Positions 28,511-37,160 of a stretch of 64,000 nucleotides of DNA are shown piece by piece. Under the pieces are notes generated by a model that saw nothing but the letters and a program-made list of their open reading frames with translations, searched no databases and had not been told where the DNA came from. Both the position numbers and the translations under genes were made by a program. Source of the stretch: Carboxylicivirga caseinilyticus (GTDB lineage Bacteria; Bacteroidota; Bacteroidia; Bacteroidales; Marinilabiliaceae); NCBI GenBank assembly GCA_025499705.1, contig JAFMVE010000021.1, positions 1 to 64,000 of the forward strand. The letters run 5' to 3'. Position 1 is the first letter of the stretch. Each line of letters begins with the position of its first letter.

Positions 28511-29392
28511 ATGCGTAACGAGCGTAATTTTAAGCGAAAGCCAGGGCGAAAATTTGGCGATCAGGAAGAGAGAGAAGAGCGTAGAGATGCTGCCAAAAAG
28601 GTGGTTAAAAAAAATCAATCTAAAATCGCTATTGAACCTCCTAAATATAACGAAACAGAAAAATCGGTTATTAAAGATAAAATCAGGTTAAATCGTTTTG
28701 TGGCGAATGCCGGAATATGTAGTCGTCGTGAAGCAGATAAGTTAATTGCTGATGGTGAGATTACGGTTAATGGCAAAGTAATTACCGAAATGGGCGTTAG
28801 CGTATCGATGAAAGATGATGTGCGTTATCAGGGCAAGAAGCTAAATGCAGAAGAGAAAGTCTATGTTCTTTTAAACAAGCCGAAGGATTACGTTACCACT
28901 GTTGAAGACAAGCATGCCAAACATACTGTAATGGAGTTGGTTCAAGATGCTGCTCCTGTTCGAATTTATCCTGTTGGCCGACTGGACCGTATGACAACCG
29001 GACTTTTACTTTTAACCAATGATGGTGATTTAACCAAAACACTTACGCATCCTAAATATAATGCGAAGAAGATTTATCATGTATTTACTGATAAACCTGT
29101 TTTTGCTAACCACCTCGACCAATTGGCAAAAGGTATTACTCTGGAAGATGGTCCTATTCATGCAGATGCCATCAGCTTTGCTGATAAAGATGACAAAACA
29201 CAGGTAGGAATCGAAATCCATTCGGGTCGTAACCGTATTGTTCGTCGTATGTTTGAGCATCTGGGATATAAAGTTGTGAAGCTCGACCGTGTATACTTTG
29301 CAGGTTTAACAAAGCAAAACATACCACGTGGAAAATGGCGTTACTTGACAGTTAAAGAAGTAACCCGATTAAAAGCCGGGATGTTAAGATAA
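28511..29392 (+). CDS. RsuA/RluB-family rRNA pseudouridine synthase
   Basis: A 293-residue pseudouridine synthase. It has a basic N-terminal extension (about residues 1-55, rich in Arg/Lys/Glu), an S4 RNA-binding domain (IRLNRFVANAGICSRREAD, near 58-105) and the catalytic domain with the Asp-containing motif PVGRLDRMTTGLLLLTND near 155. The closing block GRNRIVRRMFEHLGYKV is intact. It modifies a uridine in ribosomal RNA, by family 23S (RluB/RluF) or 16S (RsuA); the exact site is not decided. I take ATG at 28511, which begins MRNERNFKRKPGRK. The in-frame ATG at 28463 would extend into AT-rich leader. It is followed by a clear terminator. Confidence 0.9.
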   Translation: MRNERNFKRKPGRKFGDQEEREERRDAAKKVVKKNQSKIAIEPPKYNETEKSVIKDKIRLNRFVANAGICSRREADKLIADGEITVNGKVITEMGVSVSMKDDVRYQGKKLNAEEKVYVLLNKPKDYVTTVEDKHAKHTVMELVQDAAPVRIYPVGRLDRMTTGLLLLTNDGDLTKTLTHPKYNAKKIYHVFTDKPVFANHLDQLAKGITLEDGPIHADAISFADKDDKTQVGIEIHSGRNRIVRRMFEHLGYKVVKLDRVYFAGLTKQNIPRGKWRYLTVKEVTRLKAGMLR

Positions 29393-29398
29393 AATTAG

Positions 29399-29426
29399 AA
29401 GAGCCTTTATATTGGCTCTTTTTTTG
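29399..29426 (+). terminator. Rho-independent terminator after the pseudouridine synthase
   Basis: AAGAGCC (29399-29405) pairs with GGCTCTT (29414-29420), loop TTTATATT, followed by TTTTTTGT. It starts 7 bp past the stop codon. Confidence 0.88.
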
Positions 29427-29462
29427 TATTTTTCGCTTACTAACAAATATCGAGAAGTTACT

Positions 29463-31847
29463 ATGCCTACCAAAGCTTCAAAATATCTGACATATTTCTT
29501 TCTCTCAATCCTAATAGCAGGTTTTACAAAAACCACCGCACAGGAAATAAACGGAGTCGTAGTCGATGCGATCACCCGTCAATCAATTCCTTTTGTAAAT
29601 GTAGCCTATGGAGATCAAAAAGGAACCATAACAGACATTGATGGTAAGTTTAAAATTGCAAAAATAGAATCAACGGACAACATTCGTTTTTCTTGTCTGG
29701 GTTATTATCCATTTCAGCTTAAAAGTAATGAGATTGATCCCTTCCTTACCATAAAACTACAACCAATACAATACGAACTGGACGAAATCAATGTAGTTCC
29801 CGGTGAGAACCCTGCTGTTGCCATAATGAGAAATGTTATAGAAAACAGCGACCAACATAACCCTTCCTTATATCAACCTTTTAGTTGTATTCTCTATCAT
29901 AAAATGATTGTAGAATATGATATGCCCGAAGAAATCAGAGAGGAAGAACTACCCAAACTAATGAATGATTTGGGCTTGAGTAAAGACAGCTACCTGATGT
30001 TGTTTGAGTCGGTCTCGGAGAAAAGACATTTTAAGAAAGGAATGGATAAAGAACGGATTCTATCGGGAAGAGTCAGTGGCATGAAGAATGCAACCCTCGC
30101 ATCTTTACCTGCAATGCTTCAACCTTTTTCATTTTACGATCAATATCTTAAAATACTTGACAGTGACTATTTAAATCCGGCATCCAAACCGGGGTTAAAT
30201 AATTATTACTTTCAATTGCTCGATACTATTGTAGATAACAAAGGAGATTCTATTTACTACATCTCGTACAATCCCAAACCCACTCAAAATTTCAGAGGGC
30301 TAAGCGGTACCTTTCATATTCAGAAGTCAGACTGGGCAATTAAAAGTGTTGTTGCCAAAACAGCAGGTTCCAATAAAGGTTTAAGTTTATACATCAAACA
30401 AAATTACCAACCTACTGAAGAAGGATTCTGGTTTCCACATCAGCTGGAGAGCAGTCTCGAATTTAAAAGCATTGGATCATCACAGCAACTACCCTATCCG
30501 TTGATTGGAAAAGGAAAAAGTTATGTGACAGCAATTAATACAAAACCTGATTTTACTGCCCGGGATTTTGATAATGTAGTTTTTGAAGATGCCACATTGG
30601 CACAAACATCTCCCGAGGTAGGATTATACCGTTACGAGCCTCTTACAGCGCGTGATTCATTAACTTATCATCTGCTTGATAGCATTGGCAAAAGAGCACA
30701 TCTGGATGCTATAATTAATCTTCAGCTTTCGATGATTAAGGGTTATTTGCCTGCTGGCAAATTTCAATTAGACCTGAGACGTTTCTTTGATTACAATGAT
30801 TTTGAAGGATTCAAAATAGGTTTGGGTATTTATACCAGTCCAAAAATTTCAACAAAATTCTCAACCGGTGGATATATAACTTATGGCTTTGGAGACAAGG
30901 AATGGAAATATGGTGGTTCTTTTTTTCTTACACCCTTTAAAAGAGACGAAAACCGATTTATTATCGATTATAAAGATGATGTGTTTGCTACCGGAGAATT
31001 AAGCTTTTTGGATGGTGTTCAAAAGAATTCGGCAGAGATATTCCGAGGCTTATTAACTGAAACCATGGATCGAACACAAGAAATTAAATTGGGTACTGAG
31101 TTTCGCTTTCTGAGGTATTTTAAAACCGGATTGTATTATAAAAACGCCACAGTAACTCCGAAAAAAAGTTATCGCTTTTTAGAAACTGATGAAGTTGCTC
31201 CTGAATTTGATTTTCAGGAAGCGTCAGTGAAATTAAAGTGGGCACATCGCGAAACATTTACAAACTCAGCACTTGGATTTCTTTCGGAAGGAACTAATTA
31301 CCCAACAGTATGGATAAACGGTACCTATGGACAATGGCAGCAAAACGGCACTTTTAATTATCAAAAGCTGGAAGCACAGGTAGAAAAAACCTTTAACTAC
31401 CCCAATGCCATGTATACAAATTTAAGAGTACAAGGAGGCAAGTTATTTGGTGAATACCCATCAACTTTTATGTACAGTTCACTGGGATCGTATAAGAGAT
31501 TTACCATTTTCATCCCTAACTCTTTTGCTACCATGCGCCTGAATGAATTTGCAACAGAGCAATTCTCAGCTGTTTATTTTTCACATGGCATACCACTTGC
31601 ACTAAATACCAACCAACGCATTAAACCTGAGATTATCCTTACCACCAATGCCGCCTGGGGTGAAGCACCCAATGGTATCAGTTCAATGGAAAAGGGCTAT
31701 TATGAATCGGGATTCTATTTACGAAACCTGCTTTCTAATTTTATTTTCCGATATGGGTTATCGGTTCATTACCGATATGGTCCCTATAAACTGGATAAAG
31801 AAATTGACAACTGGGCTTTTAAACTGGGAGTGGAATTTGCTCTATAA
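29463..31847 (+). CDS. DUF5686 outer-membrane protein with carboxypeptidase-regulatory-like domain
   Basis: A 794-residue protein with a signal peptide (ATG 29463, MPTKASKYLTYFFLSILIAG, cleavage near TTAQE). Residues about 24-105 form a CarboxypepD_reg-like beta-sandwich (NGVVVDAITRQSIPFVNVAY, then GTITDIDGKFKI), as found at the N-terminus of SusC proteins. The remainder is the DUF5686 region, with a beta-rich, aromatic C-terminal half typical of an outer-membrane barrel (last strand WAFKLGVEFAL). No plug domain is present, so it is not a TonB-dependent receptor. Function is unknown. The in-frame ATG at 29412 lies in the previous gene's terminator and is rejected. It stands alone between two terminators. 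Confidence 0.85.
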   Translation: MPTKASKYLTYFFLSILIAGFTKTTAQEINGVVVDAITRQSIPFVNVAYGDQKGTITDIDGKFKIAKIESTDNIRFSCLGYYPFQLKSNEIDPFLTIKLQPIQYELDEINVVPGENPAVAIMRNVIENSDQHNPSLYQPFSCILYHKMIVEYDMPEEIREEELPKLMNDLGLSKDSYLMLFESVSEKRHFKKGMDKERILSGRVSGMKNATLASLPAMLQPFSFYDQYLKILDSDYLNPASKPGLNNYYFQLLDTIVDNKGDSIYYISYNPKPTQNFRGLSGTFHIQKSDWAIKSVVAKTAGSNKGLSLYIKQNYQPTEEGFWFPHQLESSLEFKSIGSSQQLPYPLIGKGKSYVTAINTKPDFTARDFDNVVFEDATLAQTSPEVGLYRYEPLTARDSLTYHLLDSIGKRAHLDAIINLQLSMIKGYLPAGKFQLDLRRFFDYNDFEGFKIGLGIYTSPKISTKFSTGGYITYGFGDKEWKYGGSFFLTPFKRDENRFIIDYKDDVFATGELSFLDGVQKNSAEIFRGLLTETMDRTQEIKLGTEFRFLRYFKTGLYYKNATVTPKKSYRFLETDEVAPEFDFQEASVKLKWAHRETFTNSALGFLSEGTNYPTVWINGTYGQWQQNGTFNYQKLEAQVEKTFNYPNAMYTNLRVQGGKLFGEYPSTFMYSSLGSYKRFTIFIPNSFATMRLNEFATEQFSAVYFSHGIPLALNTNQRIKPEIILTTNAAWGEAPNGISSMEKGYYESGFYLRNLLSNFIFRYGLSVHYRYGPYKLDKEIDNWAFKLGVEFAL

Positions 31848-31940
31848 TCAATATGTCTATTATTCAATGAAATAATTCCGATTTTCCAATGACAAAGTTT
31901 TTAAAAAGACGATAGTTTAACCCCCAATATGATTATTTTT

Positions 31941-32006
31941 TGAAGGCCGGAGGCCTGACTGTAACAACACAGTACGTCAGTGCAGTGTTTCCGGATAATT
32001 GCACTA
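31941..32006. other. Structured non-coding segment between DUF5686 and valS
   Basis: Nested short complementarities lie here: GGCC-GGA-GGCC (31945-31955), CTGAC/GTCAG (31955-31959 with 31976-31980) enclosing TGT/ACA, and AGTGCA/TGCACT (31979-31984 with 32000-32005). It could be a weak terminator for the plus-strand DUF5686 gene, or a relic. No T tract supports a standard terminator. Confidence 0.3.
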
Positions 32007-32017
32007 AACGGACACAA

Positions 32018-32047
32018 ACAAAAAGGGCTGCGAATAAACACAGCCCT
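32018..32047 (-). terminator. Rho-independent terminator after valS
   Basis: AGGGCTG (32024-32030) pairs with CAGCCCT (32041-32047), loop CGAATAAACA. On the minus strand it is followed by TTTTTGTTTGTG. It lies 25 bp past the valS stop. Confidence 0.8.
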
Positions 32048-32072
32048 CTCCTTTATTTCAAATTACCTCTTT

Positions 32073-34688
32073 TTATTTTTCCAAACGAGCAATACTTTCA
32101 GTAAGGGTTTTAATCTTTGCCTCAGCATCTGCTTGCTTCTGACGCTCTTTGGCAACCACTGCTTCAGGGGCACTACCCACAAAACGCTCGTTACTCAGCT
32201 TCTTCATCACTCCATTAAGGAATCCTTGCTGGTGAGCCAGTTCTTTACGCAGTTTTTCCAATTCGGCTTCTACATCAATCATGCCATCCATCGGAACAAA
32301 ATATTCGTTGGTACGTGCCATAAACGACACGGCTCCTTCTGTTTTTTCTGATACCATTGTCATTTCTCTGATGTTTGCCATTTTCACTAATACGGCATCA
32401 AAGTCAGCAGCGTAATTCTCACCTCCCAGTACATCCAGATTCAAGGCATCTTTCATTGGAATATTTTTCTCCTTTCGAATGGTACGAATTCCACCTACAG
32501 CCTCCTTCATGATCTCAAACTTATCCAGTAAGTCAGCATTCAAAGGCTTTGCAACAGGCATATCCGATACCATTATACTCTCACCCTCTTTACGATCTTC
32601 CAAAGTCTGCCATATTTCTTCTGTTAAGAAAGGCATGAAAGGATGTAACAAGCGCAACATCTTGTCGAAGAATTCAACCGTTGCTTTGTATGTTGCTCCA
32701 TCCAATGGTTGCTGGTATGCAGGCTTAATAGCCTCTAAATACCAAGATGAAAACTCCTGCCAGAATACAGTGTAAACCGTCATCAAAGCATCAGATATAC
32801 GATATTTCGAGAAATGATCGTTTACTATTTCAATGGTCTGATCCAGTTTGGCATCGAACCAGCTGATTGCTTGTTTCACATATTCAGGTTGCTCAATAGA
32901 ATTATTTATTTCCCAACCTTTCACTAAACGGAATGCATTCCAGATTTTATTGGCAAAGTTACGTCCTTGCTCAGGTAAACTCTCGTCGAACAATAAGTCT
33001 CCACCTGCAGGCGAACATAACAACATACCAACGCGAACACCATCAGCACCGTAAGTAGCCATCAGATCCAATGGATCGGGTGAGTTGCCCAGCTGTTTAC
33101 TCATCTTACGTCCTTGCTTATCGCGCACCATACCTGTGAAATACACATTACGGAATGGGAATGTACCTTTGAACTCATAACCCGCCATAATCATACGGGC
33201 CACCCAGAAAAAGATAATATCATGACCTGTAACCAAATCGTTGGTTGGGTAGTAATAATCCACTTCGTTATTCTGATCGAATACCGACATCGGCCACAAC
33301 CATGATGAAGCCCATGTATCAAGCACATCTTCTTCCTGAGTTAAATCAGCAACAGTCAATGCACTGTTTCCGGTAGCAGTTTTTGCTTTTTCAACTGCAT
33401 CTTCGATGGTTGATGCTACAAAGAATTCTCCCGATTCCAAATAAAAAACAGGGATTCGATGTCCCCAGTAAAGCTGACGTGAAATACACCAGTCTTTAAC
33501 ATTCTCCATCCAGTGACGGTAAACATTCTTGAATTTAGCAGGATGAAACTTAACCTCATCATTCATTACAGCATCCAGGGCAACTTTTGCCATATCGCTC
33601 ATTTTCAAGAACCATTGGGTACTTAATTTAGGCTCTATAACAGCACCTGTACGCTCCGAACATCCTACTTTATTATCGTAATTCTCAACTTTCAAAAGAT
33701 TACCTGCTTTTTCCAGTTCAGGAACAATCTCTTCACGGACTACAAAACGATCTTTACCAACAAACAGCTCAGCCTTTTCGCTTAAAGTACCGTTGTCGTT
33801 TAAGATATCGATGCTTTCCAAATTATGACGCATTCCGATTTCGTAGTCATTGATATCATGTGCAGGCGTAATTTTCAAACATCCTGTACCAAATTCCATA
33901 TCAACATACTCATCCTCAATGATAGGAATTGAGCGGTTTACCAAAGGAACCAAAACACGCTTGCCTCTTAAATGTGCGAAGCGTTCATCATTAGGATTGA
34001 TACAAACAGCGGTATCACCCAAAATCGTTTCAGGACGTGTTGTAGCAATCGTTACAAACTCATCTTCGCTACCTTCAATCTTATAGTTCAGATAATATAG
34101 CTTTGAGTGAACTTCTTTATAAACTACTTCTTCGTCCGATACAGCTGTTAAAGCTTCCGGATCCCAGTTTACCATTCGAATACCGCGGTAAATCAATCCT
34201 TTCTCGTACAAAGTCACGAAAGTGTCGATTACAGCCTTGCTTCGTGGCTCATCCAGAGTAAAACAGGTTCTGTCCCAATCGCATGAAGCACCCAGTTTCT
34301 TTAACTGCTCTAAAATAATCCCACCATGCTCTTCAGTCCAGGCCCAGGCATGATTTAAAAATTCATCGCGGCTTAAATCAGCTTTATCAATTCCCTGCGT
34401 TTTTAAACGATTTACAACCTTTGCTTCTGTAGCAATGGAAGCATGGTCTGTACCTGGTACCCAACAGGCATTTTTACCCATCATTCGGGCACGTCGAATT
34501 AAAATATCTTGAATGGTATTGTTAAGCATATGTCCCATGTGAAGGACACCGGTGACGTTTGGTGGTGGGATTACAATGGTGTATGGTTCCCTTTCATCAG
34601 GTTCCGACTTGAAAAATCCCTTGTCCATCCAATACTTATACCACTTGTCTTCAGTAGCATTAGGACTGTACTTGCTTGCAATTTCCAT
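32073..34688 (-). CDS. valS: Valyl-tRNA synthetase
   Basis: An 871-residue class I aminoacyl-tRNA synthetase that charges tRNA-Val. The HIGH-type motif is [16 protein letters not shown] near residues 38-55. The editing (CP1) domain includes [13 protein letters not shown], and the KMSKS loop is [14 protein letters not shown] near 530. The anticodon-binding domain and a C-terminal coiled coil (last about 65 residues, [17 protein letters not shown]) complete the bacterial ValS layout. The length is normal. It is a single-gene unit between the terminators at 32018 and 34826. Confidence 0.97.
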   Translation of the reverse strand: MEIASKYSPNATEDKWYKYWMDKGFFKSEPDEREPYTIVIPPPNVTGVLHMGHMLNNTIQDILIRRARMMGKNACWVPGTDHASIATEAKVVNRLKTQGIDKADLSRDEFLNHAWAWTEEHGGIILEQLKKLGASCDWDRTCFTLDEPRSKAVIDTFVTLYEKGLIYRGIRMVNWDPEALTAVSDEEVVYKEVHSKLYYLNYKIEGSEDEFVTIATTRPETILGDTAVCINPNDERFAHLRGKRVLVPLVNRSIPIIEDEYVDMEFGTGCLKITPAHDINDYEIGMRHNLESIDILNDNGTLSEKAELFVGKDRFVVREEIVPELEKAGNLLKVENYDNKVGCSERTGAVIEPKLSTQWFLKMSDMAKVALDAVMNDEVKFHPAKFKNVYRHWMENVKDWCISRQLYWGHRIPVFYLESGEFFVASTIEDAVEKAKTATGNSALTVADLTQEEDVLDTWASSWLWPMSVFDQNNEVDYYYPTNDLVTGHDIIFFWVARMIMAGYEFKGTFPFRNVYFTGMVRDKQGRKMSKQLGNSPDPLDLMATYGADGVRVGMLLCSPAGGDLLFDESLPEQGRNFANKIWNAFRLVKGWEINNSIEQPEYVKQAISWFDAKLDQTIEIVNDHFSKYRISDALMTVYTVFWQEFSSWYLEAIKPAYQQPLDGATYKATVEFFDKMLRLLHPFMPFLTEEIWQTLEDRKEGESIMVSDMPVAKPLNADLLDKFEIMKEAVGGIRTIRKEKNIPMKDALNLDVLGGENYAADFDAVLVKMANIREMTMVSEKTEGAVSFMARTNEYFVPMDGMIDVEAELEKLRKELAHQQGFLNGVMKKLSNERFVGSAPEAVVAKERQKQADAEAKIKTLTESIARLEK

Positions 34689-34825
34689 ATTCTAACTTTA
34701 TCTACTTTATGTGCATTGTCAATAAGACTGCAAAAGTAAGAAAAATTGAGAAATGGTGTTGATTGATAAGGTTTATAAAATAAAGAATTAAAATGAATAC
34801 CATTGACGTTAATAAAATCAAAAGA

Positions 34826-34851
34826 AAAGGCTGCTCACATGAGCAGCCTTT
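34826..34851 (-). terminator. Rho-independent terminator at the end of the PUL
   Basis: AAAGGCTGCTCA (34826-34837) and TGAGCAGCCTTT (34840-34851) form a 12-bp perfect inverted repeat. On the minus strand it is followed by TCTTTTGATTTTA. It closes the polysaccharide-utilisation operon after the aldose epimerase gene. Confidence 0.85.
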
Positions 34852-34907
34852 GATAAACCGTGACAATCTATTAACACTAAAACAAGCGAAATAATTTTTG
34901 AGCTTAT

Positions 34908-36053
34908 TTATTTTTTAATTCCAAATCGATATACCGATTGAGAAGTATATTTCTTTCCGGGTTCTACTTCAATTGAAGGAAATTCAGGATGATTTGGTGC
35001 ATCAGGAAAATGTTGAGTTTCCAAACAGAATGCTGTTCTGAAATCATCTTTTGAACCCGTTTTAAATGTATTTTTTGATTGCATGAAGTTACCACTGTAA
35101 AACTGTAATCCTGGTTCCGTTGTCAGAATCTCCATTGAAATACCCGTTTGATCACCAACAACTTCAGCAACTTTTTGTAATCCTTCGGAGCTTCTGTTTA
35201 ATTTGTAATTGTGATCGTACCCTTTACCAAACAACAACTGCTCGTTAAGCAAAGTATCAATACGTTCTCCAATGGTTGTAAATTCTCTGAAATCAAAAGG
35301 TGTAGATTCAACTGACAACATCTCTCCTGTAGGAATTAAAGTTGCATCAACCGGAGTGTACTCATCGGCATCAATCATTAATTGATGATTAAGAATGGTT
35401 CCACTACCTTCTCCATTTAAATTAAAGAATGCATGATTGGTAAGGTTTGCTAAAGTAATTGCATCAGCTTCCCAGGTATATTTAATATCCAGTGCATTAT
35501 CAGCGGTTAAAGCATAAATAACTTCTACTTCTAAATTACCCGGGAAATTCTCTTCGCCATCTGGTGACAGATAATTTAGTTTCAAGGTTGAATCATTTAG
35601 CTGCTCTGCATCCCAAACCACATATTGATAACCTTTAGGACCTCCATGTAAAGTATTAGGCCCATTATTTAAATTCAATTGATACTCATTCTCATTCAAC
35701 ATGAAATGTCCTTTACCAATTCGGTTTCCAACACGACCAATTAAGGCTCCAAAATAGGGTTCTGTTGCATTCTTATAATCATCAAGAGATTTAAATCCTA
35801 CAACCACATCGGTCATTTGACCTGATTTATCCGGAACCCAAAGTCCTACTACACGACCTCCGTAATTAGTTATGGCAACTTCTGTTCCTGCTAAATTCTT
35901 AAGAATATACAGATCCGTTTTCTTACCATCTATAACAGTTTGAAAATCTGCTTTATTCAAAAGTTGAGAAGAACGAATACTATCGCCCTCCCCTGATTTA
36001 TGAAAGTGACAGCCTGCCAGCAAAATTGTCAGGCTTAAAAGGATTGATCTCAT
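34908..36053 (-). CDS. galM: Aldose 1-epimerase (mutarotase), lipoprotein
   Basis: A 381-residue aldose 1-epimerase with a lipoprotein signal (LLAGC, Cys15), so exported and membrane-anchored. Family motifs include ITNYGGRVVGLWVPD near 58, ALIGRVGNRIGKG near 100, NLNNGPNTLHGGPKGY (with the conserved His), NLTNHAFFNLNGEG (second His) and a late GLQFYSGN. It interconverts alpha and beta anomers of sugars such as galactose or arabinose as they are released. It is the last gene of the PUL, 26 bp after the GH43 gene. In this setting mutarotation of the released arabinose or galactose is a natural role; the exact sugar is inference. Confidence 0.92.
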   Translation of the reverse strand: MRSILLSLTILLAGCHFHKSGEGDSIRSSQLLNKADFQTVIDGKKTDLYILKNLAGTEVAITNYGGRVVGLWVPDKSGQMTDVVVGFKSLDDYKNATEPYFGALIGRVGNRIGKGHFMLNENEYQLNLNNGPNTLHGGPKGYQYVVWDAEQLNDSTLKLNYLSPDGEENFPGNLEVEVIYALTADNALDIKYTWEADAITLANLTNHAFFNLNGEGSGTILNHQLMIDADEYTPVDATLIPTGEMLSVESTPFDFREFTTIGERIDTLLNEQLLFGKGYDHNYKLNRSSEGLQKVAEVVGDQTGISMEILTTEPGLQFYSGNFMQSKNTFKTGSKDDFRTAFCLETQHFPDAPNHPEFPSIEVEPGKKYTSQSVYRFGIKK

Positions 36054-36079
36054 CAGATACTGATTTTAATTAGTTTATA

Positions 36080-37108
36080 TTATTCAAATACTGGTTTCTT
36101 CATCAATGCAGTTCCTGGAGTACCCTCAACTTTAACTAGCGGCCAACCATCTTCCCATGTCAGTCGATCCAGCATCAACACACGCCCATGTGGATTTTCT
36201 TTATCAACCGCATGGTAAAGAAGCCATTCGGAGCCTTCATCATCGGCAATAATCTCAGAATTATGACCAGTACCCACAAATCGTTCATTTGCTGAAATCA
36301 CAATCTCGAACTGATTATCCATCATCGATTCTCCATCCTTATTCAGGTATGGACCCAATAAGTTATCTGATTTGCCAACAACAGTAGTATAGGTGCTCTC
36401 AACACCATTGCAACAGGTACCGATAGATGCAAAAAAGTAATAGGAATTATCTTTCTTATAAACATAAGTCCCTTCATACGCTGTTCCGGCAACCTGTTGT
36501 TTATGGGCACCTTCCTTAATACTTAAGCCATCAGCACTCAATTCTATGGCATAAATACCTCTAAAGCTACCCCAGAAAAGATATTTCTTTCCTCCATCCT
36601 CAATATAAAAGGGATCAATAGAATTCTGAACATCAATCTCGTTACTTCTAAATAACTTACCCTGATCGGTAAATGGTCCTGATGGATTATCAGCCGTTGC
36701 CACTCCAATTCCACAAGTCCATTCGCCACCCCATACCGACATGGAATAATACATCACATATTTACCATTGATGAAGTTAATATCAGGAGCCCAAAGCCCT
36801 CCCTTGGGCTCAAAATCAGGTCTTGTCTCATCAGTAAAGGCAGTTGCAACAAACTCCCAATCAGTTAGGTTACTAGATTTGTAAATAGGTAAATTACGTA
36901 TATCCTCAGTTGCATATAGATAAAAATTACCATCAGAAGCTTTTATCACAGTCGGGTCAGGAAGACTTCTGCCAACAACCGGATTTACGTATCCGGTTGT
37001 CTGATCCAATTCTGTGATAATTTCTTTGTTGCTCTTAGCACTTTTGTTAACAGAACACGCTGACAAAAGCAGTGTTACTGACAATAACAATATTGATTGA
37101 ATATGCAT
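36080..37108 (-). CDS. GH43 glycoside hydrolase (arabinan/xyloside type), lipoprotein
   Basis: A 342-residue five-bladed beta-propeller enzyme of family GH43 with a lipoprotein signal (LLSAC, Cys18). The three catalytic acids are visible: Asp51 in LPDPTVIKA (general base), Asp165 in NSIDPFYIE (pKa modulator) and Glu212 in GTAYEGTYVYKK (general acid). Residues near 105 (KGGLWAPDINF) form part of the active-site floor. GH43 members act on alpha-L-arabinofuranosides, arabinan or beta-xylosides. With GH127 next in the operon, an arabinose-releasing role is favoured. The subfamily cannot be set from motifs alone. It lies 52 bp downstream of the unknown two-domain gene and 26 bp upstream of galM. 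Confidence 0.9.
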   Translation of the reverse strand: MHIQSILLLSVTLLLSACSVNKSAKSNKEIITELDQTTGYVNPVVGRSLPDPTVIKASDGNFYLYATEDIRNLPIYKSSNLTDWEFVATAFTDETRPDFEPKGGLWAPDINFINGKYVMYYSMSVWGGEWTCGIGVATADNPSGPFTDQGKLFRSNEIDVQNSIDPFYIEDGGKKYLFWGSFRGIYAIELSADGLSIKEGAHKQQVAGTAYEGTYVYKKDNSYYFFASIGTCCNGVESTYTTVVGKSDNLLGPYLNKDGESMMDNQFEIVISANERFVGTGHNSEIIADDEGSEWLLYHAVDKENPHGRVLMLDRLTWEDGWPLVKVEGTPGTALMKKPVFE

Positions 37109-37160
37109 ATATTTTAAAATATCTTATTCATTATACATTCTCACTATCAATATTACTCAA

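Noticed and set aside
31980..32351. 123-codon plus-strand frame at the end of valS
   Set aside because: It overlaps the valS coiled coil antisense and runs through the valS terminator hairpin.
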